Of a DNA stretch of 6,042 bases, positions 1 through 6,042 are shown piece after piece. Both the position numbers and the translations under genes were made by a program. Each line of letters starts with the position of its first letter. Within the stretch, counting starts at the first letter, position 1. The notes under the pieces were generated by a model. That model was not told the DNA's origin and did no database searches. It saw nothing but the letters and a program-made list of their open reading frames with translations. The stretch comes from an uncultured Oscillospiraceae bacterium (lineage in GTDB: Bacteria > Bacillota_A > Clostridia > Oscillospirales > Oscillospiraceae): assembly GCA_900757695.1 (NCBI GenBank), contig CAAEOU010000096.1, forward strand, positions 1 through 6,042, read 5' to 3'.

Positions 1-26
1 GGCAAAACGGTTTGTCGATCTGTGAT

Positions 27-33
27 GGGAGGA
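27..33 (+). promoter_or_regulatory. Shine-Dalgarno site of the AraC gene
   Basis: GGGAGGA four bases before the ATG at 37. It decides the start in favour of 37 over the in-frame GTG at 22 and ATG at 25. The 25-27 ATG overlaps the edge of this site, so it cannot use it. Confidence 0.65.
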
Positions 34-36
34 ACT

Positions 37-1251
37 ATGCTATATTTGTGCGCTGACCCTTCGGCGACCCAGCCCGCCCCACTGGGCCAATGTCTGGACA
101 CTATCCTGTTGAGTCCGGACGCCGGAGCCTGCTTTGACTATCTGGAAGAACAGGGCCTACTTCTGGGCAACGGCGGCTTTCTTTTGACCCTGCTATGTCC
201 CCGGGAGGGTCTGGTTCTGCCGGGCCAGGAGAGCTTCTGTGCCGATGTGGCCAGGGCTTTTCGGACACATCTTCCCCATCGACAGTCCCTGGTATCTCTC
301 ACTGGCGGAGATGTGTACGGTCTGCTGGCCTTTCCGCGGCTGTGCCTTGAAAAGCCCCTCTCTTCCGAGGCCGCCCAAGGATTAAATAAAGGCCTAATCT
401 CCCTGTATCAGTCTCTCTCCGCCGAGTCTCCCCTGCTGACACTGCAAAGCCCGGTGTTCTATGGAGAACAGACCATCTGGCAGGCGGCCCTGGCTCTTCG
501 GCGGGCGAAGGCCTACCACGCCTTTCGCCAGACTCGGACGGGGCTAATCCCGGTCTCCCTGGAGCCAGAGGACGGTCTATCCCAAGCTCTGGCGGATTAT
601 CAGGCTCTGGCAGGCCAGGTGGTCTCGGAGTTGGGCGGTCCCCACGCCGACACAAAAAAGCTGTCCGTTCACATTCTGGAGGAGATTCTGGCCCACAGTA
701 TCGCGTCTCTGGATTCCGTAGGCCAGCAATACCGACTGTTCCTACACTGCTTCTCCCAGACGCTGATCCGAACCGCCTCGATTAGCACGAGCGCTCTCCA
801 GGAAAACCAGCACCTATCCCACACCGTTTTGACCACTGACCGGGCGCTTCTGGATGCTCTGCGGATGCTGCTGGACCAAGTATACGGCTCTATGCACCAC
901 CGGCTGGACCACGAGATCCGGGGCAAAATGCTAGAGATCCGCCAGTACATCGACGAGAACATTCCAAACTATGAGCTGTCCATCCGCTTTTTGAGTGAGC
1001 GCTTCCAGTTAACTCCTGCTCGACTCAATGCTAACTTCAAAAAGTATTATGGAGAACAGCTCAGCCGCTATCTCCGCATGGCACGGTTCCGTTATGCCCA
1101 GGGGCTGATCCTGGCCCACGAGGACTGGACCATGACCCAGGTTGCCGCCGCGGCGGGCTACAGCGATATCTCCACCATGTACCGGGTCTTTCAGGTAGAA
1201 GCTGGTGTTACACCAGCCCGGCTACGGTCGGCTCAAGAAACAGGGGAATAA
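37..1251 (+). CDS. AraC-family transcriptional regulator, long N-terminal domain
   Basis: A 404-residue cytoplasmic DNA-binding regulator. The C-terminal ~105 residues (from about residue 298) form a typical AraC/XylS double helix-turn-helix. The first HTH includes LSIRFLSERFQLTPARLNANFKKYYG-like spacing, and the second carries the family signature around GYSDISTMYRVFQVEAG followed by VTPARLR. The N-terminal ~290 residues have no membrane segment or signal peptide and I do not recognise the domain. The layout resembles YesN-like regulators with a poorly conserved ligand or signal domain. I chose ATG at 37 because GGGAGGA lies just upstream (27-33). In-frame GTG at 22 and ATG at 25 are possible but lack their own ribosome binding site. 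The gene looks complete, and its HTH ends where family members normally end. It faces the recombinase operon and probably belongs to the flanking chromosome rather than the element (inference). Its target genes cannot be told from this window. Confidence 0.9.
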   Translation: MLYLCADPSATQPAPLGQCLDTILLSPDAGACFDYLEEQGLLLGNGGFLLTLLCPREGLVLPGQESFCADVARAFRTHLPHRQSLVSLTGGDVYGLLAFPRLCLEKPLSSEAAQGLNKGLISLYQSLSAESPLLTLQSPVFYGEQTIWQAALALRRAKAYHAFRQTRTGLIPVSLEPEDGLSQALADYQALAGQVVSELGGPHADTKKLSVHILEEILAHSIASLDSVGQQYRLFLHCFSQTLIRTASISTSALQENQHLSHTVLTTDRALLDALRMLLDQVYGSMHHRLDHEIRGKMLEIRQYIDENIPNYELSIRFLSERFQLTPARLNANFKKYYGEQLSRYLRMARFRYAQGLILAHEDWTMTQVAAAAGYSDISTMYRVFQVEAGVTPARLRSAQETGE

Positions 1252-1382
1252 CTGTCGGCCATAGCCGCTAGGGATGCTTCGTCTGCATGATAATGACTCC
1301 CAACATAAATGCCGCATCCGCTTCCTAGAACAACCAAAACTGGAGTCAATCCAAAGTCTATTAAATACCTGATAGTATACTG
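1252..1382. other. Gene-free spacer, probable element/chromosome junction
   Basis: No coding frame is supported here. The stretch lies between the AraC stop codon and the terminator hairpin, and becomes more A+T-rich towards the right. It holds nested inverted repeats: TGACTCC (1294-1300) with GGAGTCA (1342-1348), and GGATGC (1272-1277) with GCATCC (1314-1319), the latter flanked by CTAGG (1268-1272) and CCTAG (1324-1328). Large serine recombinases use short, imperfectly palindromic attachment sites, often next to the recombinase gene, so the attachment site may be here. No repeat partner is visible because the other end of the element is outside the window. Confidence 0.35.
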
Positions 1383-1430
1383 AAGCCAGAAAAAACGTAG
1401 CTTATTCTGCTACGCTTTTCTCTGGCTTTT
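1383..1430. terminator. Bidirectional rho-independent terminator between converging units
   Basis: A long hairpin with inner stem CGTAGC (1396-1401) / GCTACG (1409-1414) around a 7-base loop, and outer stem AAGCCAGA (1383-1390) / TCTGGCTT (1421-1428), joined by A-rich and T-rich strands that also pair in part. Read on the minus strand, the inner stem is followed directly by a run of six T. Read on the plus strand, the inner stem is followed by CTTTTCT and the outer stem by TTATT. It sits 8 bases past the stop of the last recombinase gene and so most likely ends the recombinase operon, while also blocking readthrough from the AraC side. Confidence 0.85.
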
Positions 1431-1437
1431 ATTAATG

Positions 1438-3066
1438 TTAGTGTGCTATTGTTTGCTCGATTTGACCGCCGCCGCGTAAAAACACGATGATTTTTTCTGC
1501 AGATACGACCCTGACCGTATCTACCAATTGACGGATAAGCCCCTCATTCCATTCGGTAATTTCGGCAGATGCTTCCTCCATCGCTGTGGCGGCATATGTT
1601 ATACGTTGAACTGCCTGGTTGTTGGTTTTGCGTTGTTCTTGGATGAAGGACCGTTTTTCTTTCAGTGCAGCCACTTCGTCCATGATGGCCTTGAGCTGAG
1701 ATGTATAGGCAGAAGCATCCTCTGCACGGGCAGCCTGCGCAACCAGTTCCCGTGTTTGATCATTTAGTTCCTCCAGCCGGCGCTCAATATCCGCAAGGCT
1801 CATACTCTCACCAGGGATCGGAGCCAGTTCCAATTCCATTGCTCCTGTGATTTCCCGAATCAGCTCTCGCTTATCGCTCATAGCTGAATTGATGGCAGAC
1901 AAAATCGCTTGATGAAGCTGCTTCTCATCCAGTGTTGGCGAGTTATGACAGTATTTTTTCCCGTAGTCCAGTCGACTGACGCAGCGCCATACCACCCGTT
2001 TTTTCCCGTTACTCACCCAGGTGCAGCGACGGTAAAGTGTACCGCATTCTCCGCAGACCAGCCGTTCAGACAGAGCGTATTTGCTGGCGTAGCAGCTTTT
2101 TCCTGTGGGTGCATATTTTTTTGAAGGACTTTTCGCCGAATTACGCCGTGCAAGTTCCGCTTGCGCCGCTTGGAATGTATCTCGGTCAATGATCCCTTCG
2201 TGATGATCCTGAATCAAGTACATAGGAAACTGTCCTGTATTTTTGATTACCTTTCTGCTGATACAGTCACTGATGAATGTTTTTTGGAGCAGTACATCTC
2301 CACAGTATTTCTCATTGGTCAGGATACTCCGTATGGCTGTGATGCTCCATCCTTTTTTACCATACACATTGGGGATCCCCTCAGTTTCCAGCGTGTTCTT
2401 TATCATGCGGAGGCTGTCACCCAGAAGATACTGACGGAAGATCTTTTTTACAACCTCCGCCTGCTGCGGGATGATCATGGGCTGCCCATCCGGGCCTTTC
2501 TCAAAGGCATACAGGTGGGTGTATTGTATAGATACCCTCCCCTCCCGCATAGCCTGCCGCTTGCCCCATCGGACATTGGCGCTGATACTCTCGCTCTCTG
2601 CCTGAGCAAAGGCACCCAGCATTGTAATCAGCAGTTCACTGTCTGCCTCCAGCGTATTGATGTTCTCCTTCTCAAATATCACTGCGATCCCCAGCTCCCG
2701 CAGGGCTCGAATGTAGTTGAGACAATCTACGGTGTTTCGGGCAAAGCGGGAGATAGACTTCGTCAGGATGATGTCGATCTTTTTCTGCTTACAGAGATGA
2801 ATCATTCTTAGAAACTCCGGACGTTTTCGGGCAGAGGTACCTGTGATTCCTTCATCGGCAAAAATCCCAGCCATGGTCCATTCCCGGTTGGACATGATCT
2901 TATCGGTGTAGTAGGTACGTTGGGCCTCGTAACTGCTGAGCTGTTCTTCTTCATCGGTAGACACACGGCAGTATGCAGCAACGCGCTTCTGGCGTTGAAC
3001 AGTCTTATTCTGGGCCATCTCAGGTTTGGCCGGAATGACAATGACCTTGGCTGGAGAATCCTTCAT
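1438..3066 (-). CDS. Large serine recombinase (third of the triplet)
   Basis: A 542-residue site-specific DNA recombinase that would cut and rejoin attachment sites through a covalent 5'-phosphoserine link. After a ~28-residue N-terminal extension comes the resolvase-type catalytic domain (about 28-175) with nucleophile Ser36 in RVST, Arg34, the ADEGITGTS loop (70-78) and the SISRFARNT motif (104-112). The recombinase DNA-binding domain follows (about 180-300). A zinc ribbon has Cys338, Cys341, Cys362 and Cys373. A coiled-coil stretch covers about 425-480, and a C-terminal beta segment ends near residue 540. All key residues of an active enzyme are present and the length is normal for the family. 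ATG at 3066 is chosen because AGGTGA lies six bases upstream. It is the last gene of the operon and is followed at once by a terminator. It is clearly related to the first recombinase in the catalytic domain but differs more in the DNA-binding part, so it is not a recent copy. Confidence 0.95.
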   Translation of the reverse strand: MKDSPAKVIVIPAKPEMAQNKTVQRQKRVAAYCRVSTDEEEQLSSYEAQRTYYTDKIMSNREWTMAGIFADEGITGTSARKRPEFLRMIHLCKQKKIDIILTKSISRFARNTVDCLNYIRALRELGIAVIFEKENINTLEADSELLITMLGAFAQAESESISANVRWGKRQAMREGRVSIQYTHLYAFEKGPDGQPMIIPQQAEVVKKIFRQYLLGDSLRMIKNTLETEGIPNVYGKKGWSITAIRSILTNEKYCGDVLLQKTFISDCISRKVIKNTGQFPMYLIQDHHEGIIDRDTFQAAQAELARRNSAKSPSKKYAPTGKSCYASKYALSERLVCGECGTLYRRCTWVSNGKKRVVWRCVSRLDYGKKYCHNSPTLDEKQLHQAILSAINSAMSDKRELIREITGAMELELAPIPGESMSLADIERRLEELNDQTRELVAQAARAEDASAYTSQLKAIMDEVAALKEKRSFIQEQRKTNNQAVQRITYAATAMEEASAEITEWNEGLIRQLVDTVRVVSAEKIIVFLRGGGQIEQTIAH

Positions 3067-3072
3067 AAGAAA

Positions 3073-3078
3073 TCACCT
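3073..3078 (-). promoter_or_regulatory. Shine-Dalgarno site overlapping the upstream stop codon
   Basis: On the minus strand AGGTGA is placed six bases before the ATG at 3066. Its last three bases, TGA, are also the stop codon of the 245-residue middle recombinase. Ribosomes ending the middle gene therefore finish on the binding site of the third, which favours coupled translation. Confidence 0.7.
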
Positions 3079-3810
3079 CGCTATCATTTGATGATTTTTT
3101 AACTCCAGGCAAATTGCGCCGTTCCCTTGGATATGAATCGCTGCCACAGTGCTTTTCAGCAGTTCTGCATCCAGTGTTTCCATTGGCTCTGATGCGGCAA
3201 AGATCCGCTTGAGCCGTTCTGTCTCATATTCCGCCGAACCAATCTGGTCATACCGGGCGGCGGCAAGTTTGAAAACCAAATCACGGGCTGAATCTTCGTC
3301 AACAGGCTGTATTGCCAGGATTTTATCGAGTTGTGCCTTGAACTCGACACATGAATCATTGGCCACTTGGACTGGCTGGATTTGCAGCTTTTCCGGTCTC
3401 CCAATCAGGCAATTTAGCAGATCCAGCACCTGTTGTTCTGTGGAGTGCGTAGCCGTGTGGCCACTGAGTTGGCGAATGACCTTTTGCGCTGCTGTTTTCT
3501 GAATGGGAACTTGCCTGGAGGTTCGTATCCGCAGCGCTGCTTCCATATCCGCCTGCGAGATGATTGCGGGGTATTCATTTTCGCCGGCATACCGCTGATC
3601 AGCCAAAATACGGGCAACCATGTTCTTGTTCCAGGCCTTATCCTGGTCATAGGATATGTCCTGCGCACATAACGAGTTGACAAGGGCGCTGAAAGAAGCA
3701 CCCGCAATGTACTGCTGGAAAATAAATCGAACAGTCTCGGCCTCCTGGGGATGGATCACGATACGGCCCATCTCCATACGATAGCCAAAAGGCTGCTTTC
3801 GGTTGCCCAT
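3073..3810 (-). CDS. Catalytic-domain-less serine recombinase homologue (middle of the triplet)
   Basis: A 245-residue protein that starts straight in the recombinase DNA-binding domain: PFGYRMEMGRIVIHPQEAE at residues 7-25, then a pattern with IFQQYIAG (30-37) and ARILADQRYAGENEYP (66-81). A long helical region covers about 120-205. The end, around LLKSTVAAIHIQGNGAICLELKN (217-239), matches the C-terminal beta segment of the two full-length neighbours. There is no resolvase domain, no nucleophilic serine motif and no CxxC zinc ribbon. The frame has no internal stop. Its ATG overlaps the stop of the first recombinase (TGATG at 3812-3808), with AGAGGA about a dozen bases upstream. These points argue for a kept, translated gene rather than a decayed fragment. 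Inference: a DNA-binding or oligomerisation partner, or directionality factor, for the two active recombinases. It cannot itself do serine recombination. Confidence 0.85.
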   Translation of the reverse strand: MGNRKQPFGYRMEMGRIVIHPQEAETVRFIFQQYIAGASFSALVNSLCAQDISYDQDKAWNKNMVARILADQRYAGENEYPAIISQADMEAALRIRTSRQVPIQKTAAQKVIRQLSGHTATHSTEQQVLDLLNCLIGRPEKLQIQPVQVANDSCVEFKAQLDKILAIQPVDEDSARDLVFKLAAARYDQIGSAEYETERLKRIFAASEPMETLDAELLKSTVAAIHIQGNGAICLELKNHQMIAR

Positions 3811-5399
3811 CAGCGCACCGTCCTCTCTATCGTCTCGGCCAGTTCCAGTCCATTTTTCAGGCGGAACCGGATACGGGTATTGCTGTCCACAATGATTTTG
3901 TCTACCAGTTCATCGAAGATCACTGCATCAAAGGATTCCAGAATGTCTGGCCCGACTTCAAGGACTTCCAGCAGATCCTGCGTCTGCGTCAAGGTCCCGT
4001 CGCCATTCTGATCCAGCAAGCGGCCCTTTTGACGTTTGGCTTCACGAAGCTGCTGTGCCAGCTCATTGCTCTGATAAATAAAAATGTCAGGATCAATGAG
4101 GCCCTGCTGCTTGAGCTGGGTCAGCATTTGATTCTGACTGGACAAATCTGATATTTTCTTGTTGAGTTCAATGACATCCTCGCTCCACAGCATACGGCGG
4201 CTGCGGATGGTCTGGATGTGAGTGATCATTTCTTCGAGGATGGCTGACCCCTGGTGCTTCAACTTATAGTAGAGGCGAAGAAATGCAGCGCAAAGTTCTT
4301 TTTCTGCAACCGGCTTCACGGAACACAAGTTTTTGCTTTCATCATGCTTCGTGCAAACCCAGTAATTCGTTTGATTCACAGACTTATATCTATAAATCGC
4401 ACCACAGCATCCGCAGTATACTTTTCCAGACAAAGGCTTTTCAGCCTGTGCTTTCACTGCCTGCTGCAGCAGTCGTTTCTTTCTAAGCATCTGCGCTTGA
4501 TCAAACATCTCTTGCGGGATAATCGGGATATTGCTTCCTTCCACAAAATACATCTGCCGCTCTCCTCGGTTCCTTTTCTTTGCAGTCGGAAAGGTGTCCG
4601 TGGTATATCGCTTCTGCAGAAGGGCATTCCCAGCATATCTCTCATTTTTCAAGATATAATCAACGATTTCCCGACGCCATTCTCTCTGCAAAACGCCATG
4701 CTCATTTAACGAAGCCGCTATTTCTCTGGAATTCTTTCCATTCAAATACGCGACATAAATACCTCGTATGACATCCGCCTCATCCTGATGGATTTCAAGT
4801 TTTCCCTCCACCAGGTCAAATCCCAGCGGAGCATTGTATGTGTTGAAGGTTCCATCCTGCATCCGCTTCTGGTAGCTCCAGCGCATATTTCCCGAGATGC
4901 TTTCGCTTTCCGCCTGCGCAAAGGACGCAAACAGGGCGGTCATCATTTCGCCAGACATGACTGCGGTGTCAATATTCTCCTTTTCAAATTGAACACTGAC
5001 ACCCAGCAGCTTCAGTTCCCGAAGAGCCTCCAAACACTCCTTTGTGTTCCGGGCAAACCGTGAGATGGATTTGACCAGGATTCGGTCAACGAGCCCCCGT
5101 CTGCAGTCAGCCAAGAGCCGCTGAAAATCTCCTCTTTTTTCTGCCGAAGTTCCTGTGATGCCCTCATCCGCATATATGTCCACCATGCTCCAGTTCTCCT
5201 TGCCGGAGATCAAGGTGGTATAGTAGCGGTTCTGGGCGGCAAAGGAGTTGAGCTGATCCTCGGAGGCGGAACTGACACGGGCATAGGCTGCAACCCGCAG
5301 CTTGGCATTCTGATGCGCTTTGGTGGGTTCAATCGTGATGACCCGGTACTGTTTATTCTGCAGTGCCAGGCTTCCATCTGTCTGCGCGCGTTTTTTCAT
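3810..5399 (-). CDS. Large serine recombinase (first of the triplet)
   Basis: A 529-residue site-specific recombinase with all parts of the large serine family. An N-terminal extension (1-34) is followed by the resolvase catalytic domain (about 35-185) with Arg41, nucleophile Ser43 in RVSS, ADEGITGTS (77-85) and SISRFARNT (111-119). The recombinase DNA-binding domain starts at PLGF (191-194) and runs to about 300. The zinc ribbon has Cys329, Cys332, Cys349 and Cys359. A helical coiled-coil stretch covers about 405-465, and the C-terminal beta segment (about 497-525) contains RFRLKNGLEL. ATG at 5399 has AGGAGG ten bases upstream (5410-5415). The stop overlaps the start of the middle gene. It is predicted to catalyse integration and excision, alone or with the third recombinase. 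Both enzymes share the N-terminal extension style and catalytic motifs. Confidence 0.95.
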   Translation of the reverse strand: MKKRAQTDGSLALQNKQYRVITIEPTKAHQNAKLRVAAYARVSSASEDQLNSFAAQNRYYTTLISGKENWSMVDIYADEGITGTSAEKRGDFQRLLADCRRGLVDRILVKSISRFARNTKECLEALRELKLLGVSVQFEKENIDTAVMSGEMMTALFASFAQAESESISGNMRWSYQKRMQDGTFNTYNAPLGFDLVEGKLEIHQDEADVIRGIYVAYLNGKNSREIAASLNEHGVLQREWRREIVDYILKNERYAGNALLQKRYTTDTFPTAKKRNRGERQMYFVEGSNIPIIPQEMFDQAQMLRKKRLLQQAVKAQAEKPLSGKVYCGCCGAIYRYKSVNQTNYWVCTKHDESKNLCSVKPVAEKELCAAFLRLYYKLKHQGSAILEEMITHIQTIRSRRMLWSEDVIELNKKISDLSSQNQMLTQLKQQGLIDPDIFIYQSNELAQQLREAKRQKGRLLDQNGDGTLTQTQDLLEVLEVGPDILESFDAVIFDELVDKIIVDSNTRIRFRLKNGLELAETIERTVR

Positions 5400-5477
5400 G
5401 TCAGTTCCACCTCCTGATCAGTGACACACATTACCACAAAACTTTCGGAATAGCCATACGGCAAAAGCACCGAAAAC
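5400..5477 (-). other. Short gap upstream of the first recombinase
   Basis: The only sizeable gap in the minus-strand operon. It carries the strong Shine-Dalgarno AGGAGG (5410-5415) for the first recombinase and a weak inverted repeat, TTTCGG (5443-5448) with CCGAAA (5470-5475). No convincing -35/-10 pair is visible on the minus strand. A TAATGT preceded by TG could be an extended -10 element, but no matching -35 is clear. Whether the recombinases have their own promoter here is undecided. Confidence 0.3.
5410..5415 (-). promoter_or_regulatory. Shine-Dalgarno site of the first recombinase
   Basis: AGGAGG on the minus strand, ten bases before the ATG at 5399. It is the best-matching ribosome binding site in the operon and supports both this start and strong translation of the first recombinase. 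Confidence 0.7.
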
Positions 5478-5627
5478 TCATGGGGATAAAATGATATCTG
5501 CACCAATTTTCGCAGCAATGCGGGATGCGATTTTTCGGGCTTCCCGCTGTGTGCAAGTTCCGTTTTGAACCAAAAAACGCAGCAGATTGACAATCCCGCA
5601 GTAGTCAATATTTACGTTCTGTCCCAT
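5478..5627 (-). CDS. Small helical protein, SHOCT-like, 49 residues
   Basis: A 49-residue frame from ATG at 5627 to TGA at 5480-5478, overlapping the helicase end by 16 bases. The sequence has two probable helices: IVNLLRFLVQNG (12-23), a turn, then TQREARKIASRIAAKIGADI (26-45). This helix-turn-helix hairpin with the pattern 'short loop, T, acidic/basic helix, KIA.RIA..GADII' resembles small SHOCT-like proteins often found beside recombinase genes on Firmicutes mobile elements; that link rests on memory of the pattern, not a search. A possible Shine-Dalgarno, AAGGAG, lies about 14 bases upstream, which is rather far; coupling to helicase translation may help. It is preferred over the competing 70-residue frame across 5396-5608 because its composition is far more protein-like. 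It could be a small regulator of the recombinase genes, but the function is unknown. Confidence 0.65.
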   Translation of the reverse strand: MGQNVNIDYCGIVNLLRFLVQNGTCTQREARKIASRIAAKIGADIILSP

Positions 5628-6042
5628 TCTGGCTGTTTCAACTCCTTGAAATACCGATCTGGCTTGTGGTCCAGCATAAATTGCTCCACATCTTCCAGAA
5701 GAGACGTCTGTGGCATCTCGGGCAGAGCATCCAGCACAGCATCGTGATACCGCTCTCCGTCCCCGGCACGGTCATCCAGAATTGCCACCACACAGGTGTC
5801 TGTCTCAGTACGGATTGCCCGTCCAAAGCCCTGGCGGAGCTTGATCTGCATCTCGGGGACGATGACAGACTGGATGAAGTCATGAACAGACTCGTAGTGC
5901 GCGAGCTGTTTTTCCCGCAGCTCATCGGGAAACGCAAAGGGCAGTCTGGGGATCACCAACAGAGACACACCGTCTCCCGGAAAGTCCATGCCCTCCCAGG
6001 CAGCTCCTGTTGCCAGAAGAATCGACCCAGGGTGCGCCCGAA
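5612..6042 (-). CDS. DinG/XPD-like ATP-dependent DNA helicase, C-terminal part (runs off the window)
   Basis: The open frame enters from the right edge and ends with TAA at 5614-5612. About 142 codons are visible. The first residues carry helicase motif V of the DinG/XPD branch of superfamily 2: ILLATGAAWEGMDFPGDG, then a strand and IPRLPFAFP. Further on comes motif VI, QGFGRAIRTETDTCVVAILD, with the arginine pair expected to contact ATP, followed by DDRAG. The ATP-binding Walker motifs and any iron-sulfur cluster cysteines would lie outside the window. The ATG at 5989 is internal, not the start, because the motif continues upstream of it in frame. Family members unwind DNA 5' to 3'. On mobile elements such helicases may assist replication or transfer (inference). 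Its end overlaps the start of the 49-residue gene, consistent with one operon. Confidence 0.85.
   Translation of the reverse strand, partial: RAHPGSILLATGAAWEGMDFPGDGVSLLVIPRLPFAFPDELREKQLAHYESVHDFIQSVIVPEMQIKLRQGFGRAIRTETDTCVVAILDDRAGDGERYHDAVLDALPEMPQTSLLEDVEQFMLDHKPDRYFKELKQPEWDRT

Larger units (their letters stand above)
1438..6042. mobile_element. End segment of an integrative element with a serine recombinase triplet
   Basis: All genes from the right edge to 1438 are on the minus strand, packed with overlaps or short gaps, and are of mobile-element type: a DinG-like helicase end, a small helical protein, and three serine-recombinase-family genes. Integration modules of this kind usually sit at one end of the element. 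The left limit is placed near 1438 only for convenience; the true boundary is probably within 1252-1437. The right part is outside the window, so the element type (conjugative, mobilizable or other) is not shown. Confidence 0.6.

Noticed and set aside
299..655. 118-residue minus-strand frame inside the AraC gene
   Set aside because: Proline- and arginine-rich composition typical of the antisense of a G+C-rich gene; no start signals.
1352..1382. TATACT-containing promoter-like sequence on the plus strand
   Set aside because: No -35 element at the right distance, and it would read directly into the terminator at 1383-1430.
2161..2811. 216-residue plus-strand open frame
   Set aside because: It lies fully antisense to the third recombinase, whose domains are clear; no ribosome binding site or family resemblance.
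3073..3810. Middle recombinase as the broken-off C-terminus of the first recombinase by frameshift
   Set aside because: The first recombinase already has its own DNA-binding domain, zinc ribbon, coiled coil and C-terminal tail, so the middle gene is a separate homologue and not the missing part of it.
4254..4709. 151-residue plus-strand frame
   Set aside because: Antisense to the zinc ribbon and DNA-binding region of the first recombinase; no support of its own.
5396..5608. 70-residue minus-strand frame overlapping the first recombinase start by four bases
   Set aside because: It needs a TTG start without a ribosome binding site, has an unlikely composition, and overlaps the more protein-like 49-residue frame at 5478-5627.
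1..6042. CRISPR arrays, tRNA or rRNA genes, insertion sequences with DDE transposases
   Set aside because: No regularly spaced direct repeats, no cloverleaf-forming sequence with conserved T-loop, and no transposase motifs were seen.

Overview
The window looks like a piece of a Firmicutes genome, most likely a gut-type Clostridia. The evidence is the Shine-Dalgarno-rich gene starts, the family of large serine recombinases, and an AraC-type regulator with a long N-terminal sensory part. It appears to cover the junction between a chromosomal-type gene and one end of an integrated mobile element. The organism and the exact junction are inference.

Region 1 (1-1251, + strand): one complete AraC-family transcriptional regulator, visibly richer in G+C than most of the rest of the window. 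Region 2 (1252-1437): a spacer with no gene. It holds several short inverted repeats and, at 1383-1430, a strong hairpin placed to stop transcription from both sides, where the two converging units meet.

Region 3 (1438-6042, - strand): a tightly packed operon read from the right edge towards the AraC gene. It starts with the C-terminal end of a DinG/XPD-like DNA helicase that runs off the window. Next comes a 49-residue helical protein that overlaps the helicase end. Three serine-recombinase-family genes follow. The first (3810-5399) and third (1438-3066) are full-length large serine recombinases, with the catalytic serine, recombinase domain, zinc ribbon and coiled coil. The middle one (3073-3810) is an intact 245-residue frame that has the recombinase DNA-binding domain and the C-terminal tail but no catalytic domain and no zinc ribbon. 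Its start codon overlaps the stop of the first recombinase (TGATG), and its own stop codon lies inside the Shine-Dalgarno sequence of the third.

The packed layout suggests the three proteins are made together as the integration/excision module of an integrative (probably conjugative or mobilizable) element. The two active enzymes would do the chemistry, and the catalysis-free middle protein would act as a DNA-binding or assembly partner. Groups of three adjacent serine recombinases are, as I recall, known from some Firmicutes conjugative elements, so the layout is not wholly new. The role of the truncated middle member is the most interesting open question here.
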